Assembly (NCBI GenBank): GCA_934645275.1
Contig: CAKUDW010000090.1
Coordinates: 1-7,492, forward strand
Direction: 5' to 3'
From: an uncultured Clostridia bacterium
GTDB lineage: Bacteria > Bacillota_A > Clostridia > Christensenellales > Aristaeellaceae
Length of the DNA stretch: 7,492 nt
Made by a program: the position numbers and the translations under genes. This document shows, one piece after another, positions 1 through 6,161 of the stretch. Every line of letters starts with the position of its first letter. Position 1 is the first letter of the stretch. The notes below the pieces were generated by a model, which was not told where the DNA came from, did no database searches, and worked only from the letters and a program-made list of their open reading frames with translations.

Positions 1-1
1 T

Positions 2-75
2 TGGCAGGGGCAGTAAGATTCGAACTCACAACAAAGGTTTTGGAGACCCACGTGTTACCATTACACCATGCCCCT
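2..75 (-). tRNA. trnW: tRNA-Trp (anticodon CCA)
   Basis: Read on the minus strand, this folds into a full cloverleaf of 74 nt. The acceptor stem AGGGGCA pairs perfectly with TGCCCCT. The D stem is GTGT/ACAC with loop AATGGTA. The anticodon loop CTCCAAA carries CCA, which reads the Trp codon UGG. The T stem is GTGAG/CTTAC around TTCGAAT, with one G-T wobble. Discriminator G is followed by an encoded CCA end, as in most Bacillota tRNAs. The anticodon stem TGGGT/ACCTT has one G-T wobble and a T-T mismatch at its outer pair. The sequence is close to what I recall of Bacillus tRNA-Trp. Identity is very secure. Confidence 0.97.
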
Positions 76-94
76 ATTCTTTCGAACAGAAACT

Positions 95-123
95 ATTATA
101 CACAAAAAAAGGCATACTGTCAA
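95..123 (-). promoter_or_regulatory. Sigma-A promoter of tRNA-Trp
   Basis: On the minus strand, TTGACA (118-123) and TATAAT (95-100) are separated by exactly 17 nt. Both boxes match the sigma-A consensus perfectly. Transcription should begin near position 88, about a dozen bases before the tRNA 5' end at 75. This is what is expected for a highly expressed stable RNA. Confidence 0.93.
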
Positions 124-196
124 TAGAAAAGTTTTTCACTGTGCGTTTTTGCCGCACCTCACAAGAATTAACGCTTTTCGCATCAAATCTGAATGA

Positions 197-222
197 AAAT
201 GCTCGGAATTCGGATAGCATTT
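197..222. promoter_or_regulatory. Inverted repeat upstream of the importer operon, candidate operator
   Basis: AAATGCT (197-203) and AGCATTT (216-222) form a perfect 7-bp inverted repeat with 12 nt between them; the centre contains GAATTC. Its right half overlaps the candidate -35 region of the downstream transporter promoter. The size and spacing suit a dimeric repressor, but no known operator consensus was recognised. A chance origin is possible in this AT-rich leader. Confidence 0.3.
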
Positions 223-248
223 AAAACAGTGCAGTGCTATATTATAAA
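221..248 (+). promoter_or_regulatory. Candidate promoter of the amino acid importer operon
   Basis: TTAAAA (221-226) and TATAAA (243-248) are 16 nt apart. An alternative -10 is TATATT (238-243), preceded by TG at 235-236 as in extended -10 promoters. One of these probably starts the mRNA about 40 nt before the first gene. The rest of the 76-292 intergenic region holds only the divergent tRNA promoter and the inverted repeat. No T-box or S-box type structure was recognised. Confidence 0.5.
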
Positions 249-292
249 AACCATATAGCGGCTGTGCAGCGCCGCATGGAAAGGACAGCGAC

Positions 293-967
293 ATGAACGG
301 CGATTTGCTTCAATTACTGATAGATTCCTTCTGGCAGATCCTGCTGCCGGGACTTACCATGACCATACCGCTGACGATTATATCGTTTTCGCTGGCCATG
401 GTCATTGCCATCATCACGGCTCTGGTACAGTTTGCGAACGTGCGCGTACTCAAGCAAATTGCCCGCTTCTATATATGGGTGATCCGCGGCACGCCGCTGT
501 TGGTGCAGCTGTTCGTGGTGTTCTATGGCCTGCCAGACGTGGGCATTGTGCTGAATCCGTTCCCGGCGGCCATCATCGTGTTTTCCATAAACGAGGGCGC
601 ATACTGCGCCGAAACGATGCGTGCGGCGCTGGAAGCCGTACCTGCGGGACAAATGGAAGCCGGCTACTGCGTAGGCATGAGTTACCTGCAAATCATTCGC
701 CGCATCGTGCTGCCGCAAGCGCTGCGCACGGCGTTCCCGCCGCTATCCAATTCGCTGATCTCGATGGTCAAGGATACGTCACTGGCAGCAAACATTACTG
801 TGATGGAGATGTTCATGGCCACGCAACGCATCGCAGCGCGCACCTACGAAATGCTGCCACTGTACTGCGAAGTAGCGCTGATATACCTGTTATTCTCAAC
901 GGTGCTGACGTTCATTCAGCGCGCAGGTGAAAGGAGGCTCTCCTCTTATGGAAAACACAAGTCGTAA
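293..967 (+). CDS. Polar amino acid ABC transporter permease
   Basis: This is the membrane subunit of an ABC importer of the polar amino acid (PAAT, HisMQ/GlnP) family, 224 residues, the usual size. Hydrophobic segments lie near residues 15-45, 60-80, 90-100, 150-170 and 193-208. The family motif [10 protein letters not shown] is at 65-74. The cytoplasmic EAA loop, which docks on the ATPase, covers about 122-141 (EAGYCVGM, then LPQA). The ATG at 293 follows GGAAAGGA with good spacing. The gene overlaps the start of the ATPase gene by 20 nt, so the two are probably translationally coupled. It is the first gene of a three-gene operon. A single permease gene implies a homodimeric channel. Substrate cannot be read from this subunit; the binding protein points to cystine or cysteine. 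Confidence 0.93.
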   Translation: MNGDLLQLLIDSFWQILLPGLTMTIPLTIISFSLAMVIAIITALVQFANVRVLKQIARFYIWVIRGTPLLVQLFVVFYGLPDVGIVLNPFPAAIIVFSINEGAYCAETMRAALEAVPAGQMEAGYCVGMSYLQIIRRIVLPQALRTAFPPLSNSLISMVKDTSLAANITVMEMFMATQRIAARTYEMLPLYCEVALIYLLFSTVLTFIQRAGERRLSSYGKHKS

Positions 968-1712
968 ACGGCTGTTGTCCATTCACGGTGTGCGCAAGGC
1001 CTTCGGAGATCAGATGGTATTGCGCGATGTGAATTTGGAGGTAGATAAGGGCGACGTGGTGGCTATACTTGGCCCCAGCGGCTCTGGCAAGACCACGCTG
1101 CTGCGCTGTCTGAACTTTCTGGAGCATGCCGACGGTGGTGAGCTGAGTTTCGACGGCGAAAGCTTCGATCTGGCACGCATCGCCAAGCGCGACATCGCCC
1201 GCATTCGCCGCAAGACGGCGTTCGTGTTCCAGAGTTACAATCTCTTTCTAAATAAGACAGCTCTCGGCAATATCATGGAAGGTCTTGTCGTCGCACGCAA
1301 AATTTCCAAGACCGAGGCGCGCGAAACGGGCATGCGCATGCTGGCAAAGGTTGGGCTTGCGAGTCGGGCAAACGCCTATCCGGCGGAGCTGTCCGGTGGC
1401 CAACAGCAGCGCGTTGCCATTGCCCGCGCGCTGGCGACGGAGCCGGAGATCATCTATTTCGACGAACCGACCTCCGCGCTGGACCCAGAATTGACCGGTG
1501 AAGTGCTCTCTGTAATGCGTGATCTGGCGCGCGAAGGCATGACAATGCTGGTCGTGACCCACGAGATGGGCTTTGCCCGAAATGTTTCCAACCGTGTGGC
1601 GTTCATGGAAAATGGCGTGATTGTAGAGGAGGGTTCGTCCAGGGCGTTCTTCGAGCAGCCGAAGGAAGCGCGCACCCGCGCGTTCTTGCAGCTGCTTGAT
1701 AACGATAAATAA
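948..1712 (+). CDS. Polar amino acid ABC transporter ATP-binding protein
   Basis: This is the ATPase subunit (GlnQ/HisP type, 254 residues) that powers amino acid import from the cytoplasmic side. All catalytic motifs are intact: Walker [10 protein letters not shown] at 42-50, Q-loop Gln95, signature LSGGQQQR at 148-155, Walker B IIYFDE at 168-173 with catalytic Glu173, D-loop SALD, and switch His205 in VVTHEMGF. The ATG at 948 was chosen because AAAGGAGG (930-937) sits 10 nt before it; an in-frame GTG at 927 lies upstream of that ribosome binding site and is unlikely. The start overlaps the end of the permease gene. The binding-protein gene begins 23 nt after the stop. Family assignment is secure; the substrate is inferred from the third gene. 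Confidence 0.95.
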   Translation: MENTSRKRLLSIHGVRKAFGDQMVLRDVNLEVDKGDVVAILGPSGSGKTTLLRCLNFLEHADGGELSFDGESFDLARIAKRDIARIRRKTAFVFQSYNLFLNKTALGNIMEGLVVARKISKTEARETGMRMLAKVGLASRANAYPAELSGGQQQRVAIARALATEPEIIYFDEPTSALDPELTGEVLSVMRDLAREGMTMLVVTHEMGFARNVSNRVAFMENGVIVEEGSSRAFFEQPKEARTRAFLQLLDNDK

Positions 1713-1735
1713 CGATTAGAAAGCGAGGCAGAATT

Positions 1736-2533
1736 ATGCGTATTATGACCAAACTGTTGGCGCTGATGCTGGCGCTGATGTTGACCGCTTGCACGGCGCT
1801 GGCCGAGGATGGAGATCAGCTTTCTGACATCCAGAACAAGGGCGAAATCGTGGTGGCAACGGAGGGTGCGTGGGCCCCGTGGACCTATCACGACGAAGCC
1901 GGCACACTGGTGGGCTTTGACGTAGAGGTGGCACAGGCCATCGCCGCGAAGCTGGGCGTGGCGGCTACGTTCGCTGAAACCGAGTGGGACGGCATTTTCG
2001 CCGGACTGGATTCTAGCCGCTACGATATCGCCGCCAACGGTGTAGAAGTGACCGAAGAGCGCGCGCGCAAGTACGATTTTTCCACGCCCTATGGCTACAT
2101 CCGAACGGCACTGATCGTGCGTGGCGACAACACGGACATTCAATCCTTCGAAGATTTAAATGGCAAGCACACCGCCAATTCCATTGCGAGCACCTATATG
2201 ACGCTGGCTGAAAGCTACGGTGCGACCGCTGCCGGCGTGGACACGCTGGACCAGACCATCCAGATGGTACTCTCCGGCCGTGCAGACGCGACGCTGAACG
2301 CCGAAGTTTCGTTCTATGACTATATGAACGCCCATCCGGATGCGAACCTGAAGGTCGTAGCGTTGACGGACGAGGCTTCCCAGGTGGCGATCCCGGTGCG
2401 CAAGGAGGCGCGCAGTGCAGCGCTGCTGGCTGCCATCAATCAGGCCATTTCCGAACTGGACGAAGAGGGCGAATTGAGCCGTATTTCCGAAAAGTACTTC
2501 GGCAAGGACATCAGCAAGGCAACCGCGGAATAA
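1736..2533 (+). CDS. Amino acid-binding lipoprotein of the importer, cystine/cysteine-like
   Basis: This extracellular solute-binding protein (SBP_bac_3 family, 265 residues) delivers its ligand to the preceding permease/ATPase. A type II signal peptide ends in lipobox LTAC, so Cys19 should be lipid-anchored. Typical family segments follow: GFDVEVAQAIA (about 61-71), TEERARKYDFSTPYG and RADATLNAEVSFYDY (182-196). The C-terminal KYFGKDIS resembles endings of the FliY/TcyJ and neisserial cysteine-binding proteins that I recall, so cystine or cysteine is the best substrate guess. At residue 189, where that branch normally has Asp (as in ILVD of FliY), this protein has Ala, next to Glu190. That Asp usually holds the ligand amino group, so specificity may differ. 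The start has GAGG 7 nt upstream. An ATG three codons in is a less likely start. Confidence 0.88.
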   Translation: MRIMTKLLALMLALMLTACTALAEDGDQLSDIQNKGEIVVATEGAWAPWTYHDEAGTLVGFDVEVAQAIAAKLGVAATFAETEWDGIFAGLDSSRYDIAANGVEVTEERARKYDFSTPYGYIRTALIVRGDNTDIQSFEDLNGKHTANSIASTYMTLAESYGATAAGVDTLDQTIQMVLSGRADATLNAEVSFYDYMNAHPDANLKVVALTDEASQVAIPVRKEARSAALLAAINQAISELDEEGELSRISEKYFGKDISKATAE

Positions 2534-2547
2534 TTGCGTGCCAGGCC

Positions 2548-2576
2548 TTGTCAGTTTGAAGATAGCATAGTATAAT
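2548..2576 (+). promoter_or_regulatory. Sigma-A promoter of the deacylase/Fe-S reductase operon
   Basis: TTGTCA (2548-2553) and TATAAT (2571-2576) are separated by 17 nt, which is near consensus. Transcription should start around 2582-2584, inside the left arm of the hairpin at 2579-2610. The promoter drives the gene starting at 2635. Confidence 0.82.
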
Positions 2577-2578
2577 TT

Positions 2579-2610
2579 AATTACCGGAAGCCCGGCGCTT
2601 TCCGGTAATT
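2579..2610 (+). terminator. Rho-independent terminator of the importer operon
   Basis: AATTACCGGAA (2579-2589) pairs perfectly with TTCCGGTAATT (2600-2610) across a 10-nt loop, followed by TTATATTT. It lies 45 nt after the binding-protein stop codon. The T tract is interrupted, so termination may be incomplete. Transcripts from the overlapping promoter begin within the left arm and so cannot form the full stem. Confidence 0.75.
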
Positions 2611-2634
2611 TTATATTTAAACGGGGATTGTACG

Positions 2635-3123
2635 GTGAGCAAGCAGCAGATATATGACTTTCTGAGCCAGCGCAACATATGGTTTGAAGTCACGGAACAT
2701 CCAGCCGTATACAATATGGCCGAGTTGGCGCAGATCAGCGTTCCCTACCCTGAAGCCGATGCGAAAAACCTATTCGTACGCGACGATAAAAAGCAGAATT
2801 ACTATTTGATCACGGTGAGGGGCGACAAGCGCGTCGATCTGAAGGCGTTTCGCGCCGCGCACCAGACGCGTCCGCTGAGCTTTGCTTCTGCAGACAAACT
2901 GATGGAGCTGCTTGGATTAATCCCGGGTGCTGTCACGCCGCTTGGCATTTTGAACGATACGGCGGCGCGCGTGAAGGTATTTATCGATCGGGACCTCTGC
3001 GAAGCGCCCGGATTGATCGGCGTTCACCCAAATGAAAACACGGCGACTGTCTGGATAAAAACCCATGATCTGATTGAAATCATTCGCGAGCACGGGAACG
3101 CGCTCGAAATCGTACAACTATGA
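2635..3123 (+). CDS. Prolyl-tRNA editing deacylase (YbaK/ProX domain, ProXp-ala/PrdX type)
   Basis: This 162-residue protein is a free-standing editing domain of the YbaK/EbsC family. It most resembles PrdX/ProXp-ala, which hydrolyse mischarged Ala-tRNA(Pro) in the cytoplasm and so protect proline codons. Visible family features are the catalytic-site pair Lys44-Asn45 in AKNLFVRD, the DKRVDLK segment at 64-70, the loop GAVTPLG at 98-104 and HPNENTAT at 131-138. Length is typical for the whole domain and no aminoacylation domain is attached. The start is a GTG, preceded by a modest ACGGGG ribosome binding site with 8-nt spacing. No better upstream start exists between it and the terminator. 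It shares an operon with the following oxidoreductase gene. Exact tRNA specificity, Ala rather than Cys, is inferred from resemblance. Confidence 0.9.
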   Translation: MSKQQIYDFLSQRNIWFEVTEHPAVYNMAELAQISVPYPEADAKNLFVRDDKKQNYYLITVRGDKRVDLKAFRAAHQTRPLSFASADKLMELLGLIPGAVTPLGILNDTAARVKVFIDRDLCEAPGLIGVHPNENTATVWIKTHDLIEIIREHGNALEIVQL

Positions 3124-3140
3124 AACAACGGAGGGAGCAT

Positions 3141-4235
3141 ATGGAATATCGCATTTTACCGCGCGGCGGTGAGCGGATCAGCGCCATTGGCATGGGCGCG
3201 TCGGTTATCGGCGCAAAGTCTGAGGTGGAAATCATCGCGACTGTCCGGGGCGCGGTGGCGCATGGTGTGAACTATTTCGACATGGCGGGCGGTCACGCAA
3301 CAATCTTCGCCGCCTATGGTATGGCGCTCAAGGGCGTGCGCGATAAAGTGTACCTGCAGGTGCACTTCGGCGCAGATTATACCTCGGGCGAATACGGCTG
3401 GACGACGAAGCTGGACGAGATCAAGGCGTCCGTCAAGTGGCAGCTGGATAAGCTGCAGACGGATTATATCGATTTCGGCTTCATCCACTGCCTCGATGAG
3501 GAAAAGGATCTGGAAGCCTACCGCAAAAACGGTGTGTTGGACTATGTACTCTCACTGAAGGAACAGGGCGTGATCCGGCACATCGGCCTGTCCTCGCACA
3601 CTCCCGCGCTGGCAAACCGCGTGTTGGATATGGGAATCATTGATATGCTGATGTTCTCCATCAATCCCGTATACGATTACGGTCAGGGCGAGTTTGGCGC
3701 GGGCAGCAGCGACGAGCGACAGGCGCTCTATCGCCGTTGCCAAAAGGAAGGCGTGGGTATTTCTGTAATGAAGCCCTTCTGTGGCGGCCAACTGCTGGAT
3801 GCGGCGCAATCTCCATTTGGCGCGGCGCTCACACAGTATCAGTGCCTACAATACGCGTTGGATAAGCCCGGCGTGGTTACAGTACTGCCCGGCTATGGCA
3901 GCGTGGCCGAAATGGAACGGGCAATGCGCTTCTTTGATGTCCCTGCCGAAGCGCGAGATTATTCGGTCATCAGCGCCTACACGCCTGAGGATGCCATGAC
4001 CAAGTGCGTCTACTGTCAGCACTGCCATCCCTGCCCCGCTGGACTCGACATCGCGCTCATCAATAAGTATTACGATCTGGCCCGGCTGGGCGATTCATTG
4101 GCGCGGGAACACTACCTGACGCTGGAAAAGACGGCTTCAGATTGCGTGCAATGCGGCCACTGTAACGGCCGCTGCCCATTCCGAGTAGATCAGATGGCGC
4201 GCATGCGGGAAATCAGCGCGTGGTTTGGTCGATAA
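3141..4235 (+). CDS. Aldo/keto reductase-like protein with two C-terminal 4Fe-4S motifs
   Basis: The 364-residue protein has an N-terminal aldo/keto reductase barrel (about 1-270) and a C-terminal ferredoxin-like part, the architecture of COG1453. The iron-sulfur ligands are Cys289, 292, 295 and 298 followed by Pro, and Cys335, 338, 341 and 345 followed by Pro. Of the classic catalytic tetrad, Asp47 and His116 are present. The Tyr position five residues after Asp47 is His52, and the expected Lys in the strand after DKVYL is His75. Ordinary NADPH-dependent carbonyl reduction is therefore doubtful; electron transfer through the clusters is more plausible. I recall related gut Firmicutes proteins with the same departures. 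The ATG at 3141 has GGAGGGAG 3-10 nt upstream. An ATG at 3120 overlaps the deacylase stop but lacks a site. The substrate is unknown. Confidence 0.85.
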   Translation: MEYRILPRGGERISAIGMGASVIGAKSEVEIIATVRGAVAHGVNYFDMAGGHATIFAAYGMALKGVRDKVYLQVHFGADYTSGEYGWTTKLDEIKASVKWQLDKLQTDYIDFGFIHCLDEEKDLEAYRKNGVLDYVLSLKEQGVIRHIGLSSHTPALANRVLDMGIIDMLMFSINPVYDYGQGEFGAGSSDERQALYRRCQKEGVGISVMKPFCGGQLLDAAQSPFGAALTQYQCLQYALDKPGVVTVLPGYGSVAEMERAMRFFDVPAEARDYSVISAYTPEDAMTKCVYCQHCHPCPAGLDIALINKYYDLARLGDSLAREHYLTLEKTASDCVQCGHCNGRCPFRVDQMARMREISAWFGR

Positions 4236-4237
4236 TG

Positions 4238-4260
4238 AAGTGACCACGCGGTACTTTTTT
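4238..4260 (+). terminator. Terminator of the deacylase/reductase operon
   Basis: Directly after the TAA stop, AAGT-ACC pairs with GGT-ACTT around an ACGC loop, with one bulged G. The stem runs into TTTTTT (4255-4260). The stem is short but the T tract is good, and the next promoter begins three bases later. Confidence 0.6.
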
Positions 4261-4262
4261 GC

Positions 4263-4291
4263 TTGCATGACAATCAAAATTCGGCTATAAT
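4263..4291 (+). promoter_or_regulatory. Promoter of the 102-residue membrane protein gene
   Basis: TTGCAT (4263-4268) and a perfect TATAAT (4286-4291) are 17 nt apart. The predicted start lies near 4298, giving a short leader of about 18 nt that contains the ribosome binding site AAGGAGG (4302-4308). Confidence 0.85.
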
Positions 4292-4315
4292 GACTGGAAA
4301 GAAGGAGGCGAGCGC

Positions 4316-4624
4316 ATGGGCATTTATCTTCCGCTGCCGCTTGTAGCGGCGCTGATTGCATTTTTCTATGGCAAGAGCATCGGCCATAAATGGGCGCTCG
4401 CAGGCATTACGTTTATCTGCACAATGGGCGGCGGGCTGATTTTCGGCCTGCTGATTCGCAATCATGCCAAGCTGGGCAATTTGGCTGGCGTGGGGCAGAT
4501 TGCGGGCGTAGTGCTGAGCGCGATCATCATCTTTCTGGTGTACACGTTACCTGCACAGCGGCGCGCCATGCAAAAGGACGATGGTGAAAAGACGCAGAGT
4601 CTGTTCAACGAAGAGGATACTTAA
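4316..4624 (+). CDS. Small membrane protein of unknown function
   Basis: I do not recognise this 102-residue protein. Three hydrophobic stretches are visible: about residues 5-19, 27-47 (glycine-rich, with TMGGGLIFGLLI) and 57-78. A charged, hydrophilic tail of some 24 residues ends in FNEEDT. The start is well supported: AAGGAGG (4302-4308) is 7 nt before the ATG, and a consensus-like promoter lies just upstream. It appears to be a single-gene unit, isolated by a terminator before it and a long hairpin after it. Codon use and base composition resemble its neighbours. An integral cytoplasmic-membrane protein is a safe inference; no catalytic motif or partner is apparent. Confidence 0.85.
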   Translation: MGIYLPLPLVAALIAFFYGKSIGHKWALAGITFICTMGGGLIFGLLIRNHAKLGNLAGVGQIAGVVLSAIIIFLVYTLPAQRRAMQKDDGEKTQSLFNEEDT

Positions 4625-4638
4625 AACGTCATTTCGGC

Positions 4639-4679
4639 AACGCGGCATACGGCTTCAAAGCGAAGCCGTATGCCGCGTT
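4639..4679 (+). terminator. 18-bp perfect hairpin, probable terminator
   Basis: AACGCGGCATACGGCTTC (4639-4656) pairs without mismatch with its complement at 4662-4679 around the 5-nt loop AAAGC. It begins 15 nt after the stop of the membrane protein gene. The T tract is poor, only GTTTG, and the other strand has none either. It may be a weak terminator or an mRNA 3'-end stabiliser. Confidence 0.6.
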
Positions 4680-4707
4680 TGCATGCCAAAAACAGTCTGC
4701 ATGCCGC

Positions 4708-4735
4708 TTCCAATTTAACATTTGAGTGTTATGAT
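4708..4735 (+). promoter_or_regulatory. Candidate extended -10 promoter of the DUF554 gene
   Basis: TGTTATGAT (4727-4735) is an extended -10 element. A weak -35 candidate, TTCCAA (4708-4713), lies 16 nt upstream. Transcription would begin near 4742, some 26 nt before the start codon. Confidence 0.5.
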
Positions 4736-4767
4736 TGCAAATACCTTTTTATAGGGAGTGCATGCAT

Positions 4768-5529
4768 ATGTGGAAATATTTCGGCACGTTCGTGAATGCG
4801 CTGGCAGTGGTCATCGGCGGCTGCATCGGCCTCGTCCTTCGCCACCACGGCGGCAGAAACACCGGCACGCGCGAACCGTTGCCGGACACCATGATGTTCT
4901 GTTCGGGGTTGTGTACGGTGTTTGCATCACTGTCGGGACTACTGGGCGTAGAATCCGGCGCGCAGGCCATCGTAGTGGTCGCATCAATGGTGCTGGGGTT
5001 GCTGATAGGCTACGCGTTGCGCCTGAACGACCGCATCAGCATGTTGGGGGATCGGCTGGTAGCGCGCGTGGGCGGCAGCAGTGGCGGCGCAAATCCCGCG
5101 GCAGGCTTCGTAACCGCTTCGCTGCTGTTTTGCATTGGTTCAATGGCGGTGCTCGGTTCGTTTGAGGGGGCTACGAATCCTGCCGATCATCTGGAGCTGG
5201 GCTGCCACACCACGTTGCTGATCAAATCATTGCTGGACTTCGTATCTGCCGCCTGCCTGTCTGTCACCTGGGGCGGCTCCGTGATGGCTTCAGCCATCTT
5301 CGTATTCCTGTTTCAGGGTCTGCTGACGCTGCTGGCATCCCACATACAGCCCTTCCTGCTCTCCGTGAACGCACTGCCGATGGTGAATTGCGTGGGTTCG
5401 CTGGTATTGCTGGCGCTTTCGATCAATCTGATGGGACTCAAAAAGGTCAAGACCGCGGATTTTTTGCCGGCCATTTTCCTGCCGGTATTGTTTTGCTGGC
5501 TGTTGAAGCTGGCAGGCATACAAATCTGA
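4768..5529 (+). CDS. DUF554 family (YqgA/YdfK-type) integral membrane protein
   Basis: This 253-residue hydrophobic protein matches the DUF554 family as I know it: an N-terminal GTFVNALAVVIGG stretch, FVTASLLFCIGSMAVLGSFEG in the middle, LLIKSLLDFVSAACLS, and NCVGSLVLLALSINLMG with KKVKTADFLPAI near the C terminus. About six or seven membrane spans are expected, placing it in the cytoplasmic membrane. The family's biochemical role is not established; a transport function has been suggested. The ATG at 4768 was chosen because AGGGAG (4753-4758) is 9 nt upstream; an ATG two codons earlier is too close to this site. It ends convergently with yjdF, sharing the hairpin at 5546-5578. It is likely a single-gene unit. 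Confidence 0.9.
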   Translation: MWKYFGTFVNALAVVIGGCIGLVLRHHGGRNTGTREPLPDTMMFCSGLCTVFASLSGLLGVESGAQAIVVVASMVLGLLIGYALRLNDRISMLGDRLVARVGGSSGGANPAAGFVTASLLFCIGSMAVLGSFEGATNPADHLELGCHTTLLIKSLLDFVSAACLSVTWGGSVMASAIFVFLFQGLLTLLASHIQPFLLSVNALPMVNCVGSLVLLALSINLMGLKKVKTADFLPAIFLPVLFCWLLKLAGIQI

Positions 5530-5545
5530 GCCAGTCAAAAGGAAT

Positions 5546-5578
5546 GCCCCGAAAGAACCGTCAACCGGTCTTCGGGGC
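5546..5578. terminator. Shared terminator hairpin between convergent genes
   Basis: GCCCCGAA (5546-5553) pairs with TTCGGGGC (5571-5578), and the stem continues with GA/TC and CCG/CGG interrupted by single bulged A residues. On the minus strand the stem is followed by ATTCCTTTT, so it best serves yjdF. On the plus strand there is no T tract, so termination of the DUF554 transcript here would be weaker. Confidence 0.6.
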
Positions 5579-5589
5579 GCGGAGCATTT

Positions 5590-5997
5590 TCAGTGACCGC
5601 GATGCTTTTCCCTGCGCTTTTCCTGCCTGAGCTGAAATTTGCGTGTCTCCGCAGCTTCATCGCGCGATTTGCGCTCAGCTCTGCGCAGCGTGGCACTCTG
5701 TTCGCATGCAAGCTGCAAAGCCTGTTGCGATCGCGTACCGATACCAGTGCCAACCGCGCTGGCGGCCTGTCGCTGGCGACGTTTGGGATTGCGGGCAATG
5801 ATCTTCTCACGCCCCGCTTCCACTGGCGGCGAAAGCTGTAGCCTGGCAAAGTGCGTCAGCACCCACTGGAACACCTCTGCATCGCTCGGTTCAGGACCGA
5901 ATACATGCTTGGCGACAGTGAGCGCATCGCCCTCGCGCCGCTCGACCAGTGCTGCGAAAAAAGGTTCGTCAAAGAAAATGGTAACCGTGACCGACAT
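5590..5997 (-). CDS. yjdF: YjdF family protein (DUF2992)
   Basis: The 135-residue product belongs to the YjdF family, small cytoplasmic proteins of unknown biochemical activity. Their genes in Bacillota often follow the yjdF riboswitch, which responds to diverse azaaromatic compounds. Recognisable segments are VTVTIFFDEPFF (3-14), AKHVFGPEPSDAEVFQ (29-44), ARNPKRRQRQAAS (68-80), GIGTRSQQALQL (85-96) and a very basic, probably helical C terminus ending in EKHRGH. The ATG at 5997 was chosen because AGGAGG (6006-6011 on the complement) lies 8 nt upstream; an in-frame ATG at 6048 would lie inside the structured leader. Only one gene is in the transcript. A toxin-response role is inferred from the riboswitch ligands, not from the protein. 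Confidence 0.9.
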   Translation of the reverse strand: MSVTVTIFFDEPFFAALVERREGDALTVAKHVFGPEPSDAEVFQWVLTHFARLQLSPPVEAGREKIIARNPKRRQRQAASAVGTGIGTRSQQALQLACEQSATLRRAERKSRDEAAETRKFQLRQEKRREKHRGH

Positions 5998-6000
5998 GGG

Positions 6001-6113
6001 GCATTCCTCCTGTGCGCCGGGCAATTTCAGATCGGTGGACGACCCCACAGGAGGGAGGGTTACTGACGGCGCTTGCGCGCCGCGTCCGGACTACCTACCG
6101 GGCTGTGTTTTTC
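6001..6113 (-). ncRNA. Structured 5' leader, probable yjdF riboswitch
   Basis: The leader of yjdF is GC-rich and folded, unlike the other leaders here. On the minus strand it contains CCGGTAGGTAGTCCGG, then a stem GGCGC/GCGCC capped by a GCAA tetraloop (6068-6081) and extended by GAC/GTC. Next comes GGTCG/CGATC, a small hairpin. CCTCCTGTG (complement of 6046-6054) is perfectly complementary over 9 nt to CACAGGAGG (complement of 6006-6014), which holds the Shine-Dalgarno sequence. This suggests control of translation initiation. The yjdF motif (Rfam RF01764) is known to sit in this position and bind azaaromatic compounds. I assign it from position, structure and remembered sequence; a covariance-model search was not possible. 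Confidence 0.8.
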
Positions 6114-6132
6114 CAATCCATCCGGCAGAACT

Positions 6133-6161
6133 ATTCTATCAGAAAAGATGGGATGAAGCAA
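6133..6161 (-). promoter_or_regulatory. yjdF: Promoter of yjdF
   Basis: On the minus strand, TTGCTT (6156-6161) and TAGAAT (6133-6138) are 17 nt apart. Transcription would start near 6126, giving a leader of about 129 nt, enough for the whole riboswitch. The -35 box lies inside the hairpin at 6149-6174. Confidence 0.7.

Noticed and set aside
2..75. tRNA gene as an integration site for a mobile element
   Set aside because: No integrase, direct repeat of the tRNA 3' end or phage-like gene is present; the far side of the tRNA is outside the window.
76..292. T-box or other amino acid riboswitch before the importer operon
   Set aside because: No T-box sequence, specifier stem or terminator/antiterminator pair could be found in the leader.
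314..718. Minus-strand frame inside the permease gene
   Set aside because: It is a shadow of a clearly conserved permease; its His/Arg/Gln-rich composition is typical of antisense reading.
3120..3140. Earlier ATG for the Fe-S reductase, overlapping the deacylase stop
   Set aside because: The strong GGAGGGAG lies after it and directly before the ATG at 3141; the protein beginning MEYRILPRGG fits the family start.
4735..4767. Upstream TTG start for the DUF554 protein
   Set aside because: It overlaps the extended -10 promoter and has no ribosome binding site; the ATG at 4768 fits site spacing and family length.
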